A stretch of DNA of 6,543 nt from JAAEQG01 sp043803085 (GCA_043803085.1 JAZDKM010000297.1:1-6543); one strand, 5' to 3'; numbered from the stretch's first letter, positions 1 through 5,068 are shown. The notes: generated by a model not told the origin, from the letters alone. Numbers and translations: made by a program.

Positions 1-173
1 GCCATCCCGACTTCTATCCGCGATTCGGCTTCGTACCCGCACCACCGAAGGGTCTGACGTGCCCCTGGCCGGTTCCGCAGGACGTATTCATGGTCGTCGA
101 ACTGACTCCCGATGCTCTTCGGGGCTGCCACGGTCTTGTCCGGTACGCCCCCGCGTTCGAGGAGGCGGTATGA
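1..173 (+). CDS. GNAT-family N-acetyltransferase, C-terminal fragment (cut by window start)
   Basis: The frame beginning at base 3 encodes 56 residues and ends with TGA at 171-173; the start lies outside the window. It opens with HPDFYPRFGF, the typical 'His-x-x-Phe-Tyr-x-x-Phe-Gly-Phe' signature of the last strand-helix pair of YhbS-like GNAT acetyltransferases. It continues through a VPQDVFMVVEL strand and ends in GLVRYAPAFEEAV, the usual tail of this subgroup. Such enzymes transfer an acetyl group from acetyl-CoA to an amine in the cytoplasm; the substrate cannot be read from this part. The gene is convergent with the lipoprotein gene that ends 32 bases further on. The family assignment is from motif memory and is quite sure; the exact function is unknown. 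Confidence 0.85.
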   Translation, partial: HPDFYPRFGFVPAPPKGLTCPWPVPQDVFMVVELTPDALRGCHGLVRYAPAFEEAV

Positions 174-205
174 CCGCCTCGGAACGGCTGTGAGTCGAGG
201 CTCAC

Positions 206-715
206 TTACGGCTGGGCATCAGGCCGCCGCAAAACGACTTGATTCTCCACCGGCTCGTCCTCGGCGGAAGGCGGAACGATCCGCTGCTCTGTTCCGGTGA
301 AGTCGTCCCCATTCCGGGTGAGCGTGGCAGTGATGTCGAGGACGATTGGATCGGTGTCGCCCGAACCGGCCACCGTGACGGTGAACTGTAGCACGCCGGT
401 GGCGCCGTTGGTGGTGATGTCCTCCGAGGCCTCCAGCAAATCCGCGCCATCACAGGTGTCGATGAAGTGGGTTACGCGCGCTTCTTCGATGGTGATGCAA
501 TCACCCGAGAACGCTTGGCCGTCTTGGACGCGAATGTACTGCCATTCGCCCTGGAGGTCCGCCAAGCTCACACTAGCGGCAGGCCGCGTGCCTCCCCCTC
601 CGCCCGCCGTACCGGAGCCGCAACCCCATATGGGCCCGAGGGCTACGAGAAACAAGGCTGCCCTAAGTCCGGGCGTCCACCTGAGCCGCCGGTCGGTGCT
701 AGGATACAATTTCAT
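206..715 (-). CDS. Small secreted lipoprotein of unknown function
   Basis: The protein has 169 residues, with ATG at 713-715 and TAA at 206-208. The frame is open upstream to 868, but I chose the internal ATG because it places a classic type II signal peptide at the N-terminus. That peptide has a positively charged n-region (residues 2-18, with K2 and several Arg), a hydrophobic core (about 19-30, LRAALFLVALGPIW) and a lipobox ending in Gly31-Cys32. Cys32 would be lipidated and the protein anchored in a membrane. A Gly-rich linker (35-42) follows, then LADLQGEWQYI (about 51-61), which resembles the opening 'L-x-G-x-W' strand of lipocalin-like or META-like beta folds. C73 and C88 could form a disulphide, and the rest alternates in a beta-strand manner with a basic, acidic-patch tail. 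The Shine-Dalgarno is weak (AGG about 9 bases upstream of the ATG). The lipoprotein call is firm; the fold is only suggested and no function can be named. Confidence 0.75.
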   Translation of the reverse strand: MKLYPSTDRRLRWTPGLRAALFLVALGPIWGCGSGTAGGGGGTRPAASVSLADLQGEWQYIRVQDGQAFSGDCITIEEARVTHFIDTCDGADLLEASEDITTNGATGVLQFTVTVAGSGDTDPIVLDITATLTRNGDDFTGTEQRIVPPSAEDEPVENQVVLRRPDAQP

Positions 716-766
716 AATCCGCGCCTGATCAATATGTCCTGTAAGAGTCCCTTCCACGCGCCGGCC

Positions 767-794
767 ATCATAGCCGTAGGGTGAGCCCAAGCAA
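767..794 (-). promoter_or_regulatory. Possible sigma70-type promoter for the lipoprotein gene
   Basis: On the - strand, TTGCTT (789-794) is followed after 16 bases by TATGAT (767-772). Transcription would start near 760 and give a leader of about 45 bases before the ATG at 715. The -10 box matches consensus at 5 of 6 and the -35 at 4 of 6. This is a pattern match only. Confidence 0.35.
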
Positions 795-981
795 ATCGAG
801 CGGCACCAAGAATCAGGCGGACCTGTGTCGGAACACCCGCCACGCGGAGTACCCGCTGAATCTTCCACACCGGCCCTGAGAAAGTCCCCATGAGGCCTAA
901 ACCAGACGCCCGCTTTCGGTCAAACGTGGCATGTACCCGATGACGGATGCCGCTTTAGGAACGTAAAAACCCACCCGTGGT

Positions 982-1007
982 GCTCAATCTCGGATTGGGC
1001 TTTATTT
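982..1007 (+). terminator. Rho-independent terminator-like hairpin
   Basis: GCTCAATC (982-989) pairs with GATTGGGC (993-1000) over 8 base pairs including one G-U. The loop is three bases (TCG) and TTTATTT follows at 1001-1007. The shape is right for an intrinsic terminator. What transcript it would end is unclear, because no + strand gene lies directly upstream; the nearest is the acetyltransferase ending at 173. Confidence 0.45.
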
Positions 1008-1139
1008 GCACGCGCGGCACGGTGATTGCCAATCATCAAACGCGGTACAAGGACCAGTGCCCGATAGTTTAAGTCCCGAAGGAGACCTCGAACGGTCGCA
1101 TGCGGTTTGGTTGTCTCCGAACGCCACAGAGCTGATCAA

Positions 1140-1224
1140 AAGGCCAACGGCAGTCATCGCTCTTCCGTATCATTCCCCTCTCCGGCCCGAACCTGGAAGA
1201 GCGCCGTTGGCCTTCTTTTTTTTT
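1140..1224 (+). terminator. Long two-part stem-loop with T-run: terminator or end of a structured RNA
   Basis: AAGGCCAACGGC (1140-1151) is a perfect 12-base complement of GCCGTTGGCCTT (1203-1214). Inside it, GCTCTTCC (1159-1166) pairs perfectly with GGAAGAGC (1195-1202), leaving a 7-base bulge on the 5' side and a 28-base loop. One C and nine T residues follow (1216-1224). The stem plus T-run is what an intrinsic terminator needs, but 20 pairs with a large loop is longer than usual. It may be the 3' end of a small RNA or a repeat-derived element. It lies about 105 bases before recQ. Confidence 0.6.
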
Positions 1225-1228
1225 GGTT

Positions 1229-1256
1229 CCTCTCCCAAAAACGCACGGGGGAGAGG
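1229..1256. repeat. Short inverted repeat upstream of recQ
   Basis: CCTCTCCC (1229-1236) and GGGAGAGG (1249-1256) form a perfect 8-base inverted repeat around a 12-base loop. The T-run of the preceding hairpin stops just before it. Short CCTCTCCC/GGGAGAGG hairpins are common as dispersed palindromes in GC-rich genomes. No T-run follows on the + strand. Confidence 0.4.
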
Positions 1257-1329
1257 GATGCCGTAAGCGTTCGGACCCTCGATTTCCTCAAAGGCGACAT
1301 CGCGCTCGAGTAGCGCAGGGATAACGAGC

Positions 1330-2823
1330 GTGGACGCGCTGCACGAAGTCGTCAAGAAGCACTGGGGTTACACCTCGCTTCGTCCGCTCCAGCACGAGGC
1401 CATGACCGCCGCGCTCGAGGGCCGCGACGCGCTGGTGGTGCTGCCCACCGGCGGCGGCAAATCGATCTGTTACCAGGCCCCGGCCCTCCTGTCCGACAAG
1501 CTCACCGTCGTGGTCTCGCCGCTCATCGCCCTGATGAAGGACCAGGTGGACCAGCTCATCCAGCGCGGCGTTCCCGCTGCCTTCCTCAACAGCAGCCTCG
1601 ACGCCGAGGATCGACGGCGGGTCGCCGACGGCGTCCCGCGCGGGGCCTACAAGCTGATCTTTGTGGCCCCGGAGCGGTTCGCCGGCGACGGGTTCTACCG
1701 GCTGCTGGAACGCTCCAACGTGGGCTCGTTTGCCATCGACGAGGCCCACTGCATCAGCCACTGGGGGCACGACTTCCGGGCGGACTACCGCCGGCTGGGC
1801 GAGCTCAAGAAGCGCTTTCCCACGGTCGGCGTCCATGGGTTCACGGCCACGGCCACGCCGCGCGTGCGGGACGACATCATCGCCCAATTGGGCCTGAAGG
1901 ACGCAGCGGTGCTGGTAGGGGACTTCTTCCGGCCCAATCTTGCCTACCGCGCCACCCAGCGCGGCTACGCCTTCGAGGACGTGCTGGGGGTGATCCGCCA
2001 GCGTCCCGGCAAGGCCGGACTGGTGTATTGCATCCGCCGGGCAGACGTGGACGAGATGACGGGGATGCTCAAGTCGGCGGGCGTCAAGACGGTGGGCTAC
2101 CACGCGGGCATGACCGATGAGGAGCGCACGCGGGCGCAGGACGCTTTCACCGCCGGCTCGATCGACGTGGTGGTGGCCACCGTCGCCTTCGGCATGGGCA
2201 TCGATCGGCCGGACATCCGCTTCGTGATTCACGCGGCCATGCCCAAGTCCCTTGAGCACTACCAGCAGGAGACCGGCCGGGCGGGACGTGACGGCCAGCC
2301 GGCCGACTGCATCCTGTTCTATTCATGGGGCGACGTGGAGCTTTGGCAGAGCATCATCAAGAAGAACGCCGGCGATAACCACAAGGACCAGGTTCGCATG
2401 CTCTCGGAAATGCACGCCTTCTGCACAGCGATGACCTGCCGGCATCGCAAGCTGGTCACCTACTTCGGCCAGTCGTGGGAACTAACCTCCTGCGGTGCCT
2501 GCGACGTGTGCTCGGGCACGCGGGACACGCTTCCTGATTCGAGCATCCTGGCCCAGAAGATCATGTCCTGCGTCGTGCGGACGGGAGAGCGCTACGGCCC
2601 GGCCTACGTCGTCGATGTGCTTCGCGGTGTACCCACCGAAAAAGTGCTGGAGCGCGGGCACGACAAGCTGAGCACTTTCAGCCTGATCCCCGACCAGCCC
2701 AAGCCGGTGCTGATGCGGTGGATCGATCAACTGGTCGATCAGGGGCTGATGGAGCGCGAGGCGGAGTACCGCGTTCTGTCGGTCACGCTCCAGGGTTGGG
2801 ACGTGCTCCGTTCCAAAGCCTAG
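1330..2823 (+). CDS. recQ: ATP-dependent DNA helicase RecQ (motor, zinc and RQC domains; ends at an in-frame TAG)
   Basis: This is a 3'-5' superfamily 2 DNA helicase that acts in recombination repair and stalled-fork processing. Its 497 residues carry motif 0 (GYTSLRPLQ, 13-21), Walker A TGGGKS (40-45), motif Ia VVVSPLIALMKDQV, DEAH at 137-140 followed by the RecQ aromatic loop CISHWGHDFR, motif III TATATPR, motif IV GLVYC, motif V VVATVAFGMGIDRPD, and motif VI QETGRAGRDG (313-322). Zinc ligands are C370, C388, C391 and C394. A winged-helix RQC-like segment runs from about 405 to 495. The GTG start is chosen because no ATG, GTG or TTG occurs in frame between it and the TAA at 1264-1266. AGGG (1317-1320) lies 9 bases before it, and motif 0 falls at the expected distance. 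The HRDC domain expected at the C-terminus is encoded in the same frame beyond the TAG at 2821-2823. A RecQ truncated after RQC may still be an active helicase, since HRDC mainly aids DNA binding. Family identity is certain. Confidence 0.96.
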   Translation: MDALHEVVKKHWGYTSLRPLQHEAMTAALEGRDALVVLPTGGGKSICYQAPALLSDKLTVVVSPLIALMKDQVDQLIQRGVPAAFLNSSLDAEDRRRVADGVPRGAYKLIFVAPERFAGDGFYRLLERSNVGSFAIDEAHCISHWGHDFRADYRRLGELKKRFPTVGVHGFTATATPRVRDDIIAQLGLKDAAVLVGDFFRPNLAYRATQRGYAFEDVLGVIRQRPGKAGLVYCIRRADVDEMTGMLKSAGVKTVGYHAGMTDEERTRAQDAFTAGSIDVVVATVAFGMGIDRPDIRFVIHAAMPKSLEHYQQETGRAGRDGQPADCILFYSWGDVELWQSIIKKNAGDNHKDQVRMLSEMHAFCTAMTCRHRKLVTYFGQSWELTSCGACDVCSGTRDTLPDSSILAQKIMSCVVRTGERYGPAYVVDVLRGVPTEKVLERGHDKLSTFSLIPDQPKPVLMRWIDQLVDQGLMEREAEYRVLSVTLQGWDVLRSKA

Positions 2824-2838
2824 GCGAAGCTGTTCGCC
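2823..2838 (+). other. recQ: Perfect small hairpin starting at the recQ TAG
   Basis: GGCGAA (2823-2828, beginning with the G of TAG) and TTCGCC (2833-2838) are perfect complements around a GCTG loop. No T-run follows, so it is not a standard terminator. It could be chance in GC-rich DNA, or a structure that influences decoding at the stop. Confidence 0.4.
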
Positions 2839-3267
2839 GTCGAGCACGGAGACAAGAAACCGCGCCAGCGCCGCAATCAGAGCCGGGAGCGCCAGCGACC
2901 GGTTGTGCCGCTCAGTGCTCGGTCCGCATCACTTAGTCCCGCTGCCGGCCCTCGGCCGGAGCCCGCGCCGCTCGATGCCGACGCGCTCGCCCTTTTCGAG
3001 GCCTTGCGCGGCCTGCGGCGCGGGATCGCCGAGGAGCTCAACGTCCCCGCGTTCGTGGTGTTCAGCGACCGGACGCTCAGGGAGATGGCCCGCGCCCGTC
3101 CAAGAACCCGCGCAGAGTTACTCGCCATCAAGGGCGTTGGCGACGCCAAGTGCGAGAGCTTCGGGCAGCGGTTCCTCGATGTGATCCGTTCGTATATCGC
3201 GCCGTCCACCAACGCCCGAGAAGTACCAGCCCCGTTCTACAGGGCTTCCCCGTCGCAGGCGGGCTGA
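2824..3267 (+). pseudogene. recQ: HRDC-domain part of recQ, separated from it by an in-frame stop
   Basis: This stretch continues the recQ frame past the TAG without a shift and closes with TGA at 3265-3267; together they would make about 644 residues, near the usual RecQ length (about 600). A basic, Pro/Ala-rich linker is followed by the HRDC domain, read from about 2980 to 3195. It shows LFEALRGLRRG, IAEELNVPAFVVFSDRTL, and an RTRAELLAIKGVGDAKCESFG helix-hairpin-like core. This is the DNA-binding domain normally fused to RecQ. If translated alone it could start only at weak GTG codons such as 2905; the nearest purine-rich stretch (GGGAG, 2884-2888) is 16 bases away, too far for a good ribosome binding site. 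I read it as the stranded tail of one gene. The coding character is intact, with no further stop or frameshift, so the TAG is recent, tolerated, read through, or an error in the assembly. Confidence 0.8.
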
Positions 3268-3393
3268 TTAGAAACGCTTCCGGCCCCTCGGCACTGCGCC
3301 GGCCAATTCCGCCCGGAGGTTCATCAGAGTCTCACAGTACCGCCACGCCGGCGGAGCATCGGGAGCTTGATGGTGATCGGGGCGCAGGATCAT
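3268..3393 (-). pseudogene. Likely displaced C-terminal part of the preceding small gene
   Basis: This frame can be read from an ATG at 3391-3393 for 41 residues to TAA at 3268-3270. It contains a plausible amphipathic helix, WRYCETLMNLRAELAGAV, while the frame of the 91-residue protein turns into Ser/Pro repeats over the same bases. No Shine-Dalgarno is seen before this ATG, so it is more likely the tail of the upstream gene after a one-base indel than a gene of its own. Its stop touches the convergent recQ stop with no spacer. Confidence 0.35.
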
Positions 3394-3607
3394 GACGCTT
3401 CGACAGGATGACTTCACCCGGTCCCGCCGCTTGCGGAAGAATCTCCCACGACGCGCCCTGCACTTCGGGAACCGGTGTCCGCCAATGGGACGGATAGCGA
3501 GATACGTCGGCCCGGCCTCCAAGGCCCGTCGTGTGACCACAGCATCCGGTCCAGCCCCCAACCCAGAGAATGGTGGCCAGGGTGTTAATCCGCTTCGCGC
3601 CGCCCAT
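3332..3607 (-). CDS. Small hypothetical protein with signal-like N-terminus, probably frameshifted
   Basis: The frame has 91 residues from ATG at 3605-3607 to TGA at 3332-3334. The main support is a textbook ribosome binding site: on the - strand GAAGGAG sits 6 bases before the ATG. The N-terminus has K5 and R6, a hydrophobic run INTLATILWVGGWTG (7-21) and then Cys22-Cys23. This looks like an export or lipoprotein signal with an imperfect lipobox (W-T-G-C). The middle (about 40-70) reads like protein, but the last 20 residues become Ser/Pro/Arg-rich and unprotein-like. From about 3393 down, another - strand frame reads better, with PPAWRYCETLMNLRAELAGAV, and ends at TAA 3268-3270, directly abutting the recQ TGA at 3265-3267. 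I infer one small gene with a frameshift near 3390, or two overlapping small frames. The family is not recognised. Confidence 0.45.
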   Translation of the reverse strand: MGGAKRINTLATILWVGGWTGCCGHTTGLGGRADVSRYPSHWRTPVPEVQGASWEILPQAAGPGEVILSKRHDPAPRSPSSSRCSAGVAVL

Positions 3608-3706
3608 TTGTGGCTCCTTCGAACGAACGGGTTCGCCATTCTACCCGACCTGGCAACTGCTAACAGCTCACCGTGATGTCGGTCGGCGGGTGTGCCATAG
3701 GCACAG

Positions 3707-3803
3707 AGCCAACGTAGGGTGCGTTATCGACGCACCTCTTACGACGGCCAATGGCACGATCTGACGAAATCCGGCCGTGGCTTCGGGCGTCATGCCCCCA
3801 TTC
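3707..3803. repeat. 97-base dispersed repeat, left copy (A)
   Basis: This copy aligns without gaps to 4692-4788 with 7 mismatches that I count by eye (about 93% identity). It begins AGCCAACGTAGGGTGCG and carries a palindromic core, GGTGCGTT (3718-3725) / GACGCACC (3729-3736), with one G-U pair and a 3-base loop. Short GTAGGGTGCGT palindromes are familiar intergenic repeats in many bacteria. This copy lies left of the MNT/HEPN module. No convincing protein is encoded on either strand. Confidence 0.85.
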
Positions 3804-3804
3804 T

Positions 3805-3830
3805 GTTCAGAGAACCTGGACCATCCGGCC
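3805..3830. repeat. 26-base repeat, left copy, overlapping the mntA promoter
   Basis: This 26-base stretch, beginning GTTCAGAGAACCTGG, recurs at 4558-4583 with two mismatches. The two copies flank the MNT/HEPN pair in the same orientation. The small palindrome GTTC-AGA-GAAC inside it lies just ahead of, and partly up against, the -35 box of the predicted mntA promoter, so it could serve as an operator. Confidence 0.7.
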
Positions 3831-3845
3831 GATCTGGGATATGAT
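3817..3845 (+). promoter_or_regulatory. Predicted sigma70-type promoter of the mntA-hepT operon
   Basis: TGGACC (3817-3822, 4 of 6 to consensus) and TATGAT (3840-3845, 5 of 6) are separated by exactly 17 bases. Transcription would start near 3852 and give a leader of about 14 bases that keeps the GGGAGG at 3853-3858. The -35 box lies within the 26-base repeat. Confidence 0.55.
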
Positions 3846-3852
3846 GCCCTAT

Positions 3853-3858
3853 GGGAGG
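3853..3858 (+). promoter_or_regulatory. Ribosome binding site that fixes the mntA start
   Basis: GGGAGG is followed after 7 bases by ATG at 3866-3868. An earlier in-frame ATG at 3851 overlaps this site and has no Shine-Dalgarno of its own, so 3866 (or the adjacent ATG at 3869) is the likely start. Confidence 0.7.
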
Positions 3859-3865
3859 CTTGAGC

Positions 3866-4174
3866 ATGATGCCGCTGCTGGAACAGAAACGGGAGGTCCT
3901 CGCCGAGTTGTGCGAGCGCTTCTGTGTGGCGCGCCTGGAGATCTTCGGCTCGGCCGCCTCGGGCCAGTACGATCCTGAATCGAGTGACCTTGATTTCCTC
4001 GTCGAATTTCAGCCCGACAGCCCGATGGGCCCTTTTCATCAGTACTTCGACTTCCTCGACGAGTTGAAACGCCTGTTCGGGCGTGAGGTGGACCTGGTCG
4101 AGGCCGGCGCCATGCGGAACCCCTATTTCATCAAGGCGGTCAACGCGAGCCGGAAGTTGCTCTATGCGGCCTGA
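3866..4174 (+). CDS. mntA: MNT-domain nucleotidyltransferase, antitoxin of an MntA/HepT-type module
   Basis: The protein has 102 residues with the minimal nucleotidyltransferase fold. F27-G28-S29 opens the catalytic loop, followed by S40-D41-L42-D43-F44-L45-V46, so the metal-binding pair is D41 and D43. A third acidic residue, D76 in EVDLVEAG, is where the family has it. Eleven residues separate GS from the first Asp, one more than the commonest spacing but seen in close relatives. Characterised MntA proteins neutralise the HEPN partner by adding AMP units to a tyrosine, rather than by simple binding. The gene overlaps hepT by 11 bases, has its own promoter and Shine-Dalgarno, and is bracketed by repeats. 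The preceding ATG at 3851 would add five residues and is less likely. All catalytic residues are present, so it looks functional. Confidence 0.92.
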   Translation: MMPLLEQKREVLAELCERFCVARLEIFGSAASGQYDPESSDLDFLVEFQPDSPMGPFHQYFDFLDELKRLFGREVDLVEAGAMRNPYFIKAVNASRKLLYAA

Positions 4175-4514
4175 ATCTCCCAAGGTGTTGGAAGACATCC
4201 GCGCGGCGGCAAGCTATGTTTTGGACAAAACGCGCGGCAAGACCCTGGAGGAGTATCTCCAGGACGACTTGCTCCGACCCGCCGTGGAGCGACATTTCGA
4301 GATCATCGGCGAGGCGCTCAATCGTCTGGGACGGCATGACCCATGCCTCATCACGCAGATCACGGATCATGCTCAAATCATCGCGTTCCGCAACGTCCTG
4401 ATCCACGGATACGACGCGATCGACCACCGCCGAGTGTGGGATGCGATCCAGCACAGTCTCCCACCGCTGCTGCGGCAGGTCGAGGCTTTGCTCGAGGACT
4501 CCGAACCCGCATGA
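4164..4514 (+). CDS. hepT: HEPN-domain RNase toxin, HepT type (DUF86)
   Basis: The protein has 116 residues, is all-helical and has the length of the DUF86/HepT family. The RNase signature R-x4-H-x-Y is intact: R76, H81 and Y83 within RNVLIHGYD. R and H form the catalytic site, and the Tyr is the residue that MntA partners AMPylate in studied systems. Earlier family landmarks are the 'VERHFEIIGEALNRL' helix (41-55) and the C-terminal 'VWDAIQHSLPPLLRQVEALL' helix. HepT toxins act as homodimers that cleave RNA (tRNA ends in a studied case) and stop growth. The start at 4164 is supported by GGAAG (4152-4156) 7 bases upstream and by the 11-base overlap with mntA. Nothing is truncated. No terminator with a T-run follows. 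Confidence 0.92.
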   Translation: MRPESPKVLEDIRAAASYVLDKTRGKTLEEYLQDDLLRPAVERHFEIIGEALNRLGRHDPCLITQITDHAQIIAFRNVLIHGYDAIDHRRVWDAIQHSLPPLLRQVEALLEDSEPA

Positions 4515-4523
4515 GCCCGTCCA

Positions 4524-4573
4524 GCCGCCTCAGCGGCAGAAGCAATCAATCCCCCAGGTTCAGAGAACCTGGG
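4524..4573. repeat. Inverted repeats after hepT
   Basis: GCCGC (4524-4528) and GCGGC (4533-4537) form a small hairpin. A stronger one follows: nine bases CCCAGGTTC (4553-4561) and their exact complement at 4565-4573 surround AGA. The second hairpin overlaps the right copy of the 26-base repeat. It lacks a T-run, so at best it is an imperfect terminator or a protein-binding palindrome. Confidence 0.5.
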
Positions 4574-4583
4574 CCACCCGGCC
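4558..4583. repeat. 26-base repeat, right copy
   Basis: This is the second copy of the element at 3805-3830, in the same orientation with two substitutions, 753 bases away and just after hepT. Here the palindrome is extended to nine perfect pairs by flanking bases. No -10 box follows, so the promoter function of the left copy is not duplicated. Confidence 0.7.
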
Positions 4584-4630
4584 CTTCATTTGTTGCTCCT
4601 TATCAGCGCGGTGGCGCGAGGCGCCTGGTG

Positions 4631-4691
4631 AGCCAACGTAGGGTGCGTCATCGACGCACCTTTTACGGCGGCCAATGGCACGATTTGACGA
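4631..4691. repeat. 61-base tandem repeat unit (B)
   Basis: This is the first of two head-to-tail copies, exactly 61 bases apart. It matches the first 61 bases of copies A and C. The palindromic core is perfect: GGTGCGTC (4642-4649) and GACGCACC (4653-4660) around ATC, followed by TTTT. On the + strand it could act as a weak terminator for the mntA-hepT transcript. Confidence 0.85.
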
Positions 4692-4788
4692 AGCCAACGT
4701 AGGGTGCGTCATCGACGCACCTTTTACGGCGGCCAATGGCACAGTCTGACGAAGTCCGGCCGTGGCTTCGGGCGTCATGTCCCCATTC
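4692..4788. repeat. 97-base repeat, right copy (C), second tandem unit
   Basis: The first 61 bases repeat unit B with three mismatches in the last dozen bases. The remaining 36 bases match the right part of copy A, so A and C are full copies and B is a partial tandem duplication. The core palindrome is at 4703-4710 / 4714-4721. After 4788 the sequence departs from that following copy A. Confidence 0.85.
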
Positions 4789-4882
4789 GTCGGCCTCGTT
4801 GCGCGAGACCGTGCCACCCAAGGGTTGCTCGTGACCCGGCCCAAGAAACAAAAGCCGGCATCAGAAGGAGCCAAGAGACGGC

Positions 4883-5068
4883 TTAGAGAACAAAAAATAG
4901 GTGACTGTCCCCTGTTCTCCTGTTCTCCTGCCAGCGATAGAAGAGCGTGGGATGAATCCCGTGCTCCTCGCACAGGTCCGGGACCGGCACGTGGTCCACC
5001 AGGTGCCGCCGCAAAATCGCCACCTTCTCCTGCCCTGTGAAATGGCGCCGCCGCTTCGCGTTGCTCAT
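4883..5068 (-). pseudogene. Truncated IS3-type transposase OrfA (helix-turn-helix N-terminus)
   Basis: The frame has ATG at 5066-5068 and a good Shine-Dalgarno GGAGG 8 bases upstream; it ends at TAA 4883-4885 after 61 residues. Residues 5-47 are typical of IS3-family OrfA: KRRRHFTGQEKVAILRRHL, VPVPDLCEEHGI and then PTLFYRWQ, a helix-turn-helix used in binding the element ends. Normal OrfA proteins go on for about 40-60 more residues with a leucine-zipper-like helix. Here the family match stops at Gln47 (about 4928) and the frame runs out through an unrelated short repeat. No OrfB (DDE integrase) is present. It is a dead fragment; I could not place its terminal inverted repeats. Confidence 0.8.
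4892..4928. repeat. GGGGACAGTCACC-type short repeat joined to the broken transposase
   Basis: On the - strand this reads GGGGACAGTCACCTATTTTT, a motif I know as a frequent dispersed repeat near transposase genes, including IS200-like/REP-associated ones. On the + strand it runs into two perfect tandem copies of TGTTCTCC (4913-4920 and 4921-4928). Homology to the IS3 orfA stops exactly at the end of this tandem. A 12-base piece of it (TGTCCCCTGTTC) recurs at 6160-6171, on the other side of the second toxin-antitoxin pair. Confidence 0.55.

Larger units (their letters stand above)
716..1329. other. Gene-free region between the lipoprotein gene and recQ
   Basis: No frame here reads like a protein. 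The open frames have low-complexity or shuffled composition, and none has both a good start and a ribosome binding site. The region holds the promoter candidate at 767-794, terminator-like hairpins at 982-1007 and 1140-1224, and a small inverted repeat at 1229-1256. A short stem GGAGAC (1081-1086) / GTCTCC (1113-1118) lies just before the second hairpin, so a structured RNA ending at 1224 is possible. I found no convincing promoter for one. Confidence 0.5.
4515..4882. other. Gene-free stretch between hepT and the transposase remnant
   Basis: The stretch holds the inverted repeats after hepT, the right 26-base repeat and the tandem repeat units B and C. From about 4789 to 4882 I see nothing recognisable. 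The reading frames through it are made from the repeats and do not look like proteins. Confidence 0.6.

Noticed and set aside
297..784. Two long overlapping + strand open frames opposite the lipoprotein gene
   Set aside because: They are antisense to a gene with a clear signal peptide and have no ribosome binding site or protein-like pattern; they arise from the GC-rich codon ends of the true gene.
880..930. GAAAGTCCCC, reminiscent of the conserved RNase P RNA core
   Set aside because: The other conserved parts of RNase P RNA are absent and the length available does not fit.
1315..1329. Bases resembling part of the I-SceI homing endonuclease site (AGGGATAAC) before recQ
   Set aside because: Only nine bases agree and the rest of the site is absent; chance match.
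1288..2259. A 323-codon - strand open frame across recQ
   Set aside because: It is His/Arg/Gly-rich and shadows the conserved helicase motifs on the other strand, as is common opposite high-GC genes.
4631..4788. The repeat units as a CRISPR array
   Set aside because: There are only two head-to-tail copies with no unique spacers between them, and no cas genes nearby.
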